This document shows positions 24,002 through 35,300 of a DNA stretch of 64,000 nucleotides, in pieces. The position numbers and the translations under genes were made by a program. Within the stretch, counting starts at the first letter, position 1, and each line of letters starts with the position of its first letter. This stretch comes from Polysphondylium violaceum (Eukaryota; Evosea; Eumycetozoa; Dictyosteliales; Dictyosteliaceae), in assembly GCA_000277445.1 (NCBI GenBank), contig AJWJ01000036.1, positions 17,495 through 81,494 of the forward strand. The letters are read 5' to 3'. The notes below the pieces were generated by a model, which was not told the origin of the DNA, did no database searches, and saw only the letters and a list, made by a program, of their open reading frames with translations.

Positions 24002-25095
24002 AGTGTTGATATATAGATATGAAAGAGATAATAAAAATATGAAATAAATGCAAATGATGATGAGTTTTTTAAAAATTTTTAAGTTGATTTTTTAAAAATT
24101 TAACATTTCCTAGTATTTAGTTTTCCATGGCCCATCCGGGACACGGAGAAACCTTTTGATTGATTATTGATTAAAACAAACATATATATTAACAAATAGT
24201 TGTATTTCTCATCTTGAACAATCGTGATAAATCAATTAATGAGGTTACCCTTTATACACATTTTTAGCAATACATAATACAAAAGATAAAATCTCTCATA
24301 AAAATTGGTATAAACACCCCACACTACTATCACAACTATCCTTGTTGTTTTGTGAGAACTTGAGAGATACATTTTGAATGTAAACACAAAACAAAAAAAG
24401 TGGGCGATTCAACTCTGCTCTACAAATTTTTTTTATTTTTTTATTTATTTTTTTTGTGGTGTTTTTTCAAACTGAGAGAAAACAGATACTAAAAGATAGA
24501 AAATCATTAATCATATAGATAACAACACATTTGCTGATAATCATTATCATTATCATTATTAAATTTAATATTTTATTGTTGTTTAAACAAACAAAAAAGT
24601 AATTATTTTTATATTTTAAAAATTTATTCAAAATTATAATTTTTTCAAGATTTGAAAAGGTTTTTTTTTTCATCTAACCAACAAACCATCATTCTTACTT
24701 TTATTGTCATTTATGTTTATTGGTCTAATACCTAAATATTTTATTGTTTTCTTGCATTTGATCTCATCCTTTCACCAAAAAAGAAAAGATTATTAAACTT
24801 TCCTGATAAAGGTTGTTGTGTTTAAACTTTTTTAGTAATAGATTATAGTATAGTCTATCAATAGAATACATAGTAATCCTATTACAGTATCCTTCTTTCT
24901 CAGAAACCAAACACATCCCTTTATTGTCTTTTTGTTTTTTATTTTTGTTTTTGTTTTTTTTGCTCATATATATTATTTTTTTTTTTTTTTTGATATAAAT
25001 AAAATTTATTTTCATATAAAAATTTCATTAATTTAATTTTGCGTACAAAAGTTTAATTAATTAATAAATTCACCAACACAATTACAATTAGCATA
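24002..25095. other. Divergent intergenic region upstream of pkaR
   Basis: About 1.1 kb, A/T-rich with T runs. A small G+C-rich islet at about 24125-24155 (CCATGGCCCATCCGGGACAC) stands out but gave no recognisable tRNA, snRNA or snoRNA structure. The last 150 bases before 25096 look like a promoter with T tracts. Confidence 0.5.
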
Positions 25096-26212
25096 ATGAC
25101 AAATATATCGTATAATCAAAAGGCTACTGAACAAGTAGAAGACCCAATCAATGATCAACAACAACAAGACCAACTACAACAACAACTCTTGCAACAACAA
25201 CAACAACAAAATATGATTGGCACAAGAAAAAGAAGAGGAGGAATCAGTAGCGAAACATTGAGTGAAGAGCCATCGATTGCTATTCCTACTGTACCCAAAA
25301 CTAGAGAAACACAGGATCGTTTAGATCAGGCATTAGAGAAAAATATCATGTTTAATCATTTAGAGGAAGAGGAGAGAAAAGGTTTATTCTCTGCCATGGT
25401 TGAAGTACATTATAAAAGTGGTGATGTTATTATTAGACAAGGCGATGAAGGTGATAATTTTTATGTTGTAGATTCTGGTGTTTGTGATATTTTTGTTAGC
25501 AAGAATGGTGCAACTCCTGTTTTAGTGATGGAGGTTTTTGAAGGTGGTAGTTTTGGTGAATTGGCTTTAATTAATTTTAGTCCAAGAGCTGCAACTGTAA
25601 TTGTAAGTAGTGTTTTATTTAATTTGTTTATATCAGTAATTTATATATTAATAAATGAAAAAATAATAAATATACGATTATATATAGGCTAAAACTGATG
25701 TTAGATTATGGGCACTAAATAGAATTACATATCGTAAAATTTTAATGGATCAAACAATGACAAAGAGAAAGATGTATGAGGAATTTTTAGAAAAAGTTTC
25801 AATTTTAAAGGATATTGATAGATATGAAAGAATTAGTTTAGCTGATGCATTGGAGCCATGTAATTTTCCAGCAGGTGATGTTATTGTAAAACAAGGTGAA
25901 CCAGGTGATAAATTTTATATAATTGTAGAGGGTGAAGTATTGGTTTCTCATCAAACAGATTTAAATGATCCATCCTCTTCACACGAGGTTATTCGTCTTC
26001 ACAGTGGTGATTATTTTGGTGAAATTGCTCTACTTCTTGATCAACCAAGAGCAGCCTCTGTCACTGCCATTACAAATACAAAGTGTGTGGAAATGGATAG
26101 ACAAAGATTCATTCGTTTACTTGGTCCCTGTGAAAATATTTTACGTAGAAATATGGAGAGATACAATCAATATATGACTTCAAACTCTCCAAAATTAACA
26201 CACCATAATTAG
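25096..26212 (+). CDS. pkaR: cAMP-dependent protein kinase regulatory subunit
   Basis: Two exons, 25096..25602 and 25688..26212, 1032 bases, 343 aa (D. discoideum PkaR is 327). It binds the PKA catalytic subunit and releases it when cAMP binds, controlling development and spore formation. The N-terminus is a Gln-rich linker without the dimerisation/docking helices of animal R subunits, as known for the monomeric dictyostelid subunit. A pseudosubstrate site, RKRRGGISSE, lies at about residues 44-53. Two cyclic-nucleotide-binding domains follow, with phosphate-binding cassettes FGELALINFSPRAAT (split by the intron just downstream) and FGEIALLLDQPRAAS. The assignment is firm. Confidence 0.96.
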
Positions 26213-26680
26213 ACATTGCATAAACCCGTATGTGTATGTAATGTTTGTTGTTTTTTTTCTTTTTTCTCTTCCCTCTTCTTTTCTCTCTTTTCTCATCTTA
26301 TTTTTTTGTAAAATTCCAAAAAGTAAATCTTCATCAGTGCCCAACATCATCAATTACCAACTCTACCACAACAAACAATATTAGAATCTGTACAATTAAC
26401 TCTTGATTATATTCTATAAATATTAGATATCTATAGATTTAATCAAGTACCAACCCTATATATAAAAAAAAAGGAAAAAAAAAGAGAAAACTAAAATATA
26501 GACCTTGTATAAAAAATGCCTTATATATCTCTTTAAATAAATGTACCATATCATTACAATATTTTCGCAATTTTATTTTTTTTTCCAAAACTAAATGTAT
26601 AAGATCTTGATCTATAGATCTATCAATTCATATTTCATAAAGATACTTGTAAAATTATTATAAAAAAATAGTTTCTCTGA
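26213..26680. other. Convergent intergenic region pkaR / snrnp27
   Basis: Pyrimidine-rich then A/T-rich 3' flanks. A short palindrome, GATCTATAGATC, lies near 26610. No gene is seen. Confidence 0.5.
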
Positions 26681-27564
26681 TTATCTAGAGTAATTATTTG
26701 TTGGTGGTTTACTATATTTAATATTATTATGTTAGTAAATACTCAAAGCCTTTGAAAATGTTTACGAATAAATACATACTTTGATTTCTTATTCATATAT
26801 TGTCTATACTCTCTCTTTGTTTGAACTTTTACAGCACCAACTTCATTTCCTTTAACCTTTTTACCTTTAGTTGATGAAAAATCGATTGGAATTCCCATTT
26901 TCTCCATCATTGCTCTAGTTTCTGGATCTAATCCATCATCTTCCTCCTCTATATCTTCTTGGGCCATATCTTTTGGATTCTTATCTTGTTGATCTTTTTT
27001 ATTTGCCGATGATCTATTTTTAATTTCTTGAATTTTACTAGGTTTTTTAGAATTGTTATTATTATTACTATTATTGTTTTCTATTTTTTCTCTTTTTCTA
27101 TCTCTACTATTACTTCTGCTTCTATCTCTGGCATTATTTTTTCTATCATTACTTCTACTTCTACTTCTACTATTACTACTATCTCTGTATCTTTTTTTAT
27201 CTGATTGCGGTGTTCTTTTATCTTTGGGTGGACTCCTTGATCTTGAAGGTGATCTTCTTCTACTATCTCTACCATCTCTACTATCCCTATAATCTCTATC
27301 CCTATTATCTCTATAGTCTCTACTGTTATTGCTATAATTTCTATTATCTCTACTATCTCTATCTCTACTATCCCTACTATCCCTCTCTCTATAATCTCTA
27401 TCCCTATAGTTATCTCTATGATGAGAAGATGGTCTTGATTCTCTTTCTTTTCTTTCTATTTCTCGTAATTTACTTCTTTCTCTCAAATCCATATAACTTT
27501 CTTCTTTAATCATGCCCTCCTCTTCATCAGGCAAGTCTTTATATGACCTTAATCTATCACCCAT
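26681..27564 (-). CDS. snrnp27: U4/U6.U5 tri-snRNP 27-kDa protein (SNRNP27)
   Basis: Two exons: complement(26780..27564) and complement(26681..26711), 816 bases, 271 aa. SNRNP27 is a spliceosomal tri-snRNP component that helps set 5' splice-site choice. The N-terminal two-thirds is an Arg/Asp/Ser-rich domain (repeated RDSRD and RDYRD units, then SRSRS), as in RS-domain splicing proteins. The C-terminus carries the family core: MMEKMGIPIDFSSTKGKKV and KREYRQYMNKK. Reading through the last donor would give a different tail. The 31-base terminal exon (acceptor AATATAG) yields SNKPPTNNYSR, which better fits the conserved '(M)N(R/K)..FN(R/K)P' ending. It is longer than the human protein (155 aa) because of the expanded RD/RS domain. 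Confidence 0.9.
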
Positions 27565-28237
27565 TTTATTTGGTAAAGTTTATAATAAACAAGAGTTTAT
27601 TTTCTTTATTTTGTTTGATGAAAATTTTTGAATATTGCCAAGATTTTTTTTTCAAAAGTTATTTATAATATTTTACATTGTTGCAGATGATAGTACTTAA
27701 GAAAAAAATAATAAATACATAGTCCACAAGTGTTTGATGTTTTTTTTAAAAATATAATTCAAAACAGAGAGATATAATTTATTTTGTCATTATCAGAGAT
27801 TCTTAAAAGATTGGCCAATATTCCAGTCCTCATTGAAATGTCTAGACAGCATTCAACCTGCTGATACTAGCAAAGATTATTTAATCTTAATGCTGAAAGG
27901 AAACTGTGTTTAAACCAATGTAAAGTTTAAAAAATCAATAAAAAGTAAAAATACAAAAACTAACCTGAAGTTTTTCCTGAAAATAACATATATCCAATCA
28001 AATAATCAACCAAATCACTGAAATAGCATTTCAATAAAGATAAATTCTCTGTAAAGTTAGTAGAATATGGAATTTTCATTTCATTTTAAAATACGTGTCA
28101 TATGCATCTGCGAAACACAAACATAAATTTACACAAAAAAAAAAAATAAAAAAAAAAAATTATAAAAAAAAAAATTATTGTTGCATTCTGTATTTGTGAA
28201 TAATAATAAAGATAATTATTACCACTATTTAAACACG
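27565..28237. other. Divergent promoter region
   Basis: About 670 bases between snrnp27 and the LYR-like gene. Around 27790-27910 composition is more balanced, with short complementary stretches, but no snoRNA boxes or tRNA features could be fixed. A runs at 28135-28175 precede the plus-strand gene. Confidence 0.45.
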
Positions 28238-28529
28238 ATGAATACAATAGCAACCCCAACCGTTCAACAATTGGTTCAAGCATATAGACAAATTATTAGA
28301 AAAGCTAATAAAGAATTAAAATATACAAATTTTGAATACTTTAGATTTAGAGTTAAAAGTTCATTTAAAGAACCTGTTGAAACTGATTATATTAAAACTA
28401 GAAAATATCAAGTATGTAATATATTATAAAAGCACCATTCTATATATCTATGACTCATTCATTCTAATCATTTACACTATATAGGATGCCTTATATTTGA
28501 TTGATAATAATTTAGGAAATGTTTTATAA
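28238..28529 (+). CDS. Small LYR-motif-like protein
   Basis: Two exons, 28238..28411 and 28485..28529, 219 bases, 72 aa. The short basic helical protein begins MNTIATPTVQQLVQAYRQI and continues with FEYFRFRVKSSF, KTRKYQ and DALYLIDNNLGNVL. Size, the AYR tripeptide after an aliphatic helix, the following Arg/Lys-rich helix and the 'F(R)..VR..F' segment fit small LYR (Complex1_LYR) proteins. These act in mitochondria in Fe-S or respiratory-complex assembly. The tripeptide is AYR rather than LYR, so the family call is tentative. The intron (GTATGT...TATAG) is phase 0. The start is the first ATG, preceded by an A-rich leader. Confidence 0.75.
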
Positions 28530-28842
28530 AAGCAAATTGTCTAGGAAAACAACAACCCCAACACAACCAATAGCCTTGTAAATAAATCAATAAGTAATAA
28601 ATAACATATATATCTTTAAAGATAGAGATAGAAAATGTAAATGATCGCAAGTTGTTTTTTTTTTTTTTTTTTCTAAATTATGAAGTTCTTTGCTCGCTTC
28701 ACCCTCCTATTGTTGGGGAGTTTTTTTTTTTTTTTCTAATTTTTTTAAATTTTTCACTGCAGAAAAATAACGCGCGCCCCTATTTGTATAATAATATCAT
28801 TCGTGTGCCTCACTTACTACTATATATATATAACACCACAAG
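28530..28842. other. Short intergenic region upstream of cct5
   Basis: Contains two long T runs (28655-28673 and 28720-28735) with a TATATATATA stretch just before the cct5 start. This is a typical dictyostelid promoter layout. No gene is seen. Confidence 0.5.
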
Positions 28843-30663
28843 ATGAGTTTAGCATTTGATGAATATGGTCGTCCATTTATCATTATCAGAGAACAACAAG
28901 CAAAGGAAAGAGTAAAGGGAATTGAAGCACTCAAATCCCACATTCTTGCCGCAAAGACTATTGCCAACATTATGAAATCATCATTGGGTCCCAAGGGTAT
29001 GGATAAGATGATTGTCAGTCAAGATGGTGATGTTACAGTAACCAACGATGGTGCAACCATTCTTGATAATATGCAAGTTGACAATCAAATTGGTAAACTT
29101 TTAGTACAACTCTCAAAATCACAAGACGATGAAGTTGGTGATGGTACCACTGGTGTCGTTGTGTTGGCTGGTTCATTACTTGAACAAGCTGAATCACTCA
29201 TTGAAAAGGGTATTCATCCATGTCGTATTTCAGAAGGTTATGAAGTTGCCTGTAAAATTGCAACTGAACATCTTAAATCTATTTCCGATAGAATTGAATT
29301 CTCTAAAGAAAACTGTGAACCATTAATTAAAACTGCTATGACTTGTTTAGGTTCTAAAATGTAATTATTATTATTCTTATTATTAGATTTATAGATATAT
29401 CTGTATCTATAGATTTAGATTTATAATCCGAGATTTGTGAAAGATATACTAATATATCTATTTAAATATATATATAGTGTAAATCGTTATCATCGTCAAA
29501 TGGCAGAAATTTCAGTTAGAGCAGTATTATCAGTTGCTGATTTAGACAGAAAGGATGTTAATTTAGAAAATATTAAAATGGAAGGCAAAGAGGGAGGTAA
29601 ACTCGAAGACACTCAACTTATCAAGGGTGTTATTATTGACAAGGGTATCAGTCATCCACAAATGCCAAAGACAATCAAAGATGCTAAAATTTGTTTATTA
29701 ACATGTCCATTTGAACCACCCAAGCCAAAGACCAAGAATTCTATAGAGATTACAAATGCAGAGGATTTCAAGAGATTGGGTGAGATTGAACAACAATATT
29801 TTATAGATATGGTAGAAAAGGTTAAAGCCACTGGTGCCAATTTAATTCTTTGTCAATGGGGTTTCGATGATGAAGCCAATCATTTGTTACTTCAAAATGG
29901 TTTACCTGCCGTCCGTTGGGTTGGTGGTTTGGATCTCGAAAAGATTGCTATGGCCACTGGTGGTCGTATCGTCGCTAGATTTGAAGATGTATCTGCTGAT
30001 AAATTGGGTCATGCTGGTTTGGTTCGTGAAATTGGTTTTGGTACTACTCAAGATCGTTATTTAAGCATTGAAGAATGTCCAAATACAAGTGCCGTCACTA
30101 TTTTTGTTAGAGGTGGTAATAAAATGGTATGTAATAATAATAATAATAATAAGAATAAGAATAATAACATTGACACCATCATATTACTAACACATCCTAT
30201 ATATTTTATACAGATTGTCGAAGAAGCTAAAAGAAGTATTCATGATGCTTTATGTGTCACTCGTAATTTAATTAGAGATAATCGTATTATTTATGGTGGA
30301 GGTTCAGCAGAGATTAGCGCAGGTATCAAGATTTCATCCAAAGCCGATGAAATTGCCACTGTTGAACAATATGCAGTCAGAGCATTTGCCGATGCTTTGG
30401 ACGCCATTCCATTGGCTTTGGCCGAAAACAGCGGTCTTGCCCCCATCGAAACCTTGGCTGCCATCAAAGCTCAACAACTCAAAGACAATAATCCAAGACT
30501 TGGTGTCGATTGCAACGCTAGAAACACAAACGATATGAAAGAACAACATGTATTTGACACTCTCCCAGGTAAAACTCAACAACTCCTTTTAGCCAACCAA
30601 GTCGTAAAGATGGTACTCAAGATCGATGATGTCATCAAACAAGGTGCTGAATCTGATGAATAA
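28843..30663 (+). CDS. cct5: T-complex chaperonin subunit epsilon
   Basis: Three exons: 28843..29360, 29478..30126, 30214..30663, 1617 bases, 538 aa, the usual CCT length. CCT5 is one of eight subunits of the cytosolic TRiC/CCT ring that folds actin and tubulin using ATP. Group II chaperonin signatures are present: [40 protein letters not shown] (ATP site) and the C-terminal GGGSAEI region. Epsilon-specific features include the N-terminus [33 protein letters not shown] and the C-terminal KIDDVIKQ. The first intron splits a codon so that the sequence reads [13 protein letters not shown]. Intron 2 contains an (AAT)n tract. The assignment is firm. Confidence 0.97.
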
Positions 30664-31884
30664 ATAAACGTGTTTAGATTTAAAAAAGGAAAATAAAAGA
30701 AAAAGAAAAAAAAAATTAATATATTATATATGGAAGAAAGTCGGTGCGTTCACACTCTATTCTGCCGCGATTGTGTTTATCTTTTTTATCTTTATGGATA
30801 TTAGTTTTAAAAATAATATATTAATATATTAATTTATTATTTCTTCTGCATCACCAGTGAATGATCGTCATCATATTGTGGAAATTCATTCGATGATAAT
30901 GAAGAGTTCAAATACACTCTTTTTAAAATATCTAAAGGCCTAGTGCCAACAAATTCATTGGAGCACAGGATTAAGTATATGTATTATAATAAATTATTAC
31001 ATTTAATTATATTATTATTATAATCAATGTACTCCTTGTTTTCAAAGATGTAAGTATCTCGTGCTCCACACAAGTATATAATATATAGTATTTTGTATAT
31101 CACATGTGATGTTTGGTGCATTTAATCTCTAACAAGATATTTGTTTGTGTATGAAAAACTATCAAAAAGGAATCTAAACATAGACCCATATGGAAGGAGG
31201 GCAAAACCCTTTTTATTAGGGAGTGGGGTGAGTGGGTGTCAATTTGGATCATGTGTGATGCCAGTTAGAATTTAGGATTTTTTTGTCAAATGCAAATCGT
31301 GTAGAGACCAAATTTTTAGATGATGCTCGATATTTTTTAGTAAAAAAGTGGGTGACTGAAAAATTTTATTTTTTTTAAAAATTTTTTTCTAGTATTTTTT
31401 TTTTTTTTTTTTTTTTTTCAGATATTTTCAAAGTGTGCACCAAACAATTAATTTTTTTTTTCAAAAGCTATACACACTATCTTCTTCTTTCTTTATTGTC
31501 TCTTTTATTCAGATTTATATTTGATAAGGACACACCCCACACATAAAAGAAGCAAAGAAGAAAAGAAAGAAATAAAGGGAAATAGACCTGTGATCATCAT
31601 AAATACATAGTGCCATTCTCTTTTTTGTTTTTATTTTATTTATTTATTATCACACATTACCATATTTAAATATCTTGTTGTAGTATTAGACACATTTTCA
31701 TCTCACAACTAGATGTTGTAAACCCATTTTTTTTCAAAAAAATTAAAAATTGTATATTTCCCCACCACCCCCTTCACTTTCCAGCATTGTAGTTTTACCA
31801 TCATCACCTCATCATCATCATCATCATCGCCATCATCATAAATACATCTATTAGTAATCGTTTTCTACATATATACATATCATC
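30664..31884. other. Intergenic region upstream of the neurofibromin gene
   Basis: About 1.2 kb. A 7-bp inverted repeat, GGAGCAC (30960-30966) and GTGCTCC (31051-31057), brackets A/T-rich DNA but is too short to call a structure. T runs at 31366-31420 and a (CAT)n stretch at 31806-31835 precede the start codon. No gene was recognised. Confidence 0.45.
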
Positions 31885-32281
31885 ATGATGTCTTCACCCA
31901 CTGCAGAGTATGAAGAAAAGTTGATTTCAGATTTAATAAATAGAATAAATGTACAGGTATGTTGTGGAAATGTGATGCACGCATTGTTTTAAAACACATG
32001 CACACGTGTGATCTAATCTAATCTAATCAAATATTTTGTTATAAATCTATCTCTAGATAAAATTACACAAGATCAATGGTGGATATCAAACTCAAGATCA
32101 AATTCAACAAGAACATATTCGACAATATAATGAGAATACATTGGTTCATCTTAGTGCAGGTAAACTAATGATTGTAGCAAATGGATTGGCCGAGTCATTA
32201 GAAAATTTAATAAAGGTAAATATATCACATGTGATATCAATAAAAATAGTAACAGAGTATGTTTAGATACGCAGGTGTAAC

Positions 32282-32313
<32 letters not shown>

Positions 32314-35300
32314 TTCTATAGAGAAAAGATAATAAAGATGAAGCCAATGAACATAATTCATGGGCTCAAGCTCATATATTGGATCTTTTAGCAAGATGTA
32401 TGGCTTATCAATGGCAACATATTGTATGTATATAGTAATGATGAGTGATGATGATTATCTTTTAGTTGTTTGTTATTAATAAATTTATAATAAACCAGAA
32501 ATCACAATTTAGAAATGTACAAGGATTGGATGAAAAAGAAGCTATTAGAGTAAGTACAATGATACAATGATACAACATAGATAATAAATATATTAATTAT
32601 GAATAACATAGTTAAAAGAAAAAGAAGAACAAATATTACCACCACCATTAGAAGAATCGCTAGCCAAATTAATTCAAAGTCATTGTATGAATTGTTTAAT
32701 GAGATCAATTAATAATAATGAAGTAGAATTACAAGAGAGTTCAGGTAAAGTGATATTTCAACTATCAGCAACCAATTATGAAACAGTGAGCGGAAAGATT
32801 ACAGAAATTATTCATGCAATCGTTACAGGTAAAGAGACAGAAGAACTCACCAACCAATTCTATCTCATCGAACACATGAATCTCAATTCAAAGAGACTCT
32901 CTGAACTATTGGAAAAGATTACAAAGTCTGCCAATCATTTTAAAAAAGATAAACAACAAATGATCATTTCGCAAGTGATGAAAAAGGCCGTTTGGAATTG
33001 GATCGACAACTATCCCATGGAGTTTGTAGCATTATGTCAGAGTTGCGAACGATTGCCCGGCAACCCCGACGTTTTGTTTGATATATTGGACGGCTGGGCG
33101 AAAAAGACCACACACAAGAACCATTTTTGGCCCCTTCAAACCATGTTGTTGATCTTGTGTCCCGACATTATGCTCAAGATCTACAAAGACAAGAGTCCCG
33201 ATTTTGCCTCCAAGGAAAAGTTTTTAGATACATTAAAGAAATCGCTAAAGGTGCCCAAGTTGGCCGATGTGGCCGCCGTGTGCTATGTCGACATTTGCAA
33301 GGCCTCCACCTTTGTGTCCAAATCTGATATGTCGGCACTCCGTTATATTGTTCCAGCCATCGAGACCGAGCTTAAGGAGCGTCTGTTTGGCAATCAGCGT
33401 GTGCCAGAGGGTCCCAACGAGCTGGACCTCATGACCGATTGTTTAGTTTCCTCTTTTAGAATTTCACCACGTAAGGTAACCACTTTGATACCCGACTGCT
33501 TGAACCCCGATTCACCTCCACACTTTAAGATGGTGTTGGTCAAATCATTACTTCGTATTGCACGTGAGGGTAGCAGTCTTCCTTGGAACCCCACCATTGT
33601 CGACGCCTACAGTCTTGTCGCAGGTCCTCTTCGTACTCTCTTTCAAGACAATCTTCAATCGGTGAGAAACTACTCGGCGCTCAAGAATGCCTCAGATAAG
33701 AAATCCAAATCCCAATTTGAAAAGGTGGCCTTTGATACACAGGTGATGACCTTTTTGATTCAGCTCTTTTTGGCAGACCCCAACCTCCCTCTCTACTCTT
33801 TAAAGACCCCTGCACAGGATCTCGAGGAGATTAGAAACATCATCATTGGTCTGTGCTACTGTTCCTCGCAGTTTAACTTGCCTGAGATATCAGACGTCGC
33901 CGCCGAGACCCTCTTAAAGTTTCACAGTCCCTCCAACATTGAGAGTTGGTCCGCCAAAAACATGATCAATGGCTTCTGGGAGATTAGTTCAGCAGTCAAC
34001 GTGTCGTTGGCCAATACATTGATTGAGCAAAAAGAGATTAAAGCCGAGCAGATTCAAAAACTAGTGACCCTCTTGGAAGAGATCTTGATTCGTAGAAATC
34101 ATTTCCTCGAAAAGTATAAAGAGAACCTCAGACCCGAGTTGGCCGTACGTGATGTGCGTTCGCAAGGAAACACCAAACTCGAGGTTGCGCTACTCATCCA
34201 CCTCTGCTCCTCAGAGCCCGACATTTGCTCCAAGTGTGCCACATGCTTTGGTTTGTTATGTGAAGAGATTGAAATCCTCGGCGAGATGGACGAAGTCAAC
34301 AGCATCGTGTCCAATTACGCCGTGTACAAGAAGCTCTCTACAGCAGGTATTCTCCAAACTGGTAGACAACATCAACAAAAGGTCATTCGTACACTATTGA
34401 GAAGAATAGAGGTGCAAACCACAGGTAACTTTGCCGCATGGGAGGATGTCTATTCACGTTGGAATGCCCTGACACCGGTACTCTTGTACAATGACGAGTT
34501 TAACAATAACAACAAAAAGGTGTCGTCGTCCAACGCCATTCCACGTCCATCGACATTGATTGCCATGGATAAAACACCCACCGACGTCAAGCAAGAGTGG
34601 CACAACGCCCTTGGTTTCCTTTGTGGTCTCAGTGCCATTACCTTTAACAAAGAGACCACAGTCAAGGTGTCTACCCAGCTCGGCGAAAACAGTAAACTCA
34701 GACCCAATCTATTGCAAAAGAAACCCACCTCTTTTGAAAAGACTGTCAAGGTGATCGACAGCTTTATGGACGAGTTAATGGAATTGATTGTCAGTGACAA
34801 TGCATTTATTAGAGAGACTGCCATGTCTTTGATTGGTACAGGCTTGTCTCCCGCCTCCTACTCATATCTCTTCCGTCATCTTCAAGCCGAGCTTCAAAGT
34901 TTCTTTGGCGATGCAGGTCAGTTGGAGGTCAACGATAGATACACATTGTTTGTCGACCAAGCCATTGGTATTGTTAAACATATTCTAGATCTCTCTCACG
35001 AAGCCGACGATTTATCCATGGTCACCTCTTTTGAAGGCCTCATTCTCTTGATTGTACGTTATCTCAATCACTTGGTCCAATCAACCACCTCATTAAAGAT
35101 TAAAAAGAACTTTTGCTCCTTGCTCGAGGTGATGATGGTCAAGCGTCAATATATCTCTTTCTCCAAGGAGACCGAGTTTCGTAATGCACTCGTGGAAAAT
35201 GTCATTGAGTGGACCAGTGATTTCAACAAGACATCGTTGTCGACCAGCGGTGTCGACTCGAGTCGTATCGATATCCAGTTGGTCAACGACCCTACATCCA

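Noticed and set aside
24120-24160. GC-rich islet as a possible ncRNA
   Set aside because: No box motifs, promoter element or extended pairing could be identified by eye.
30960-31057. GGAGCAC...GTGCTCC inverted repeat as a possible RNA gene
   Set aside because: Only seven base pairs and no further pairing inside; no tRNA, snRNA or class I RNA features found.
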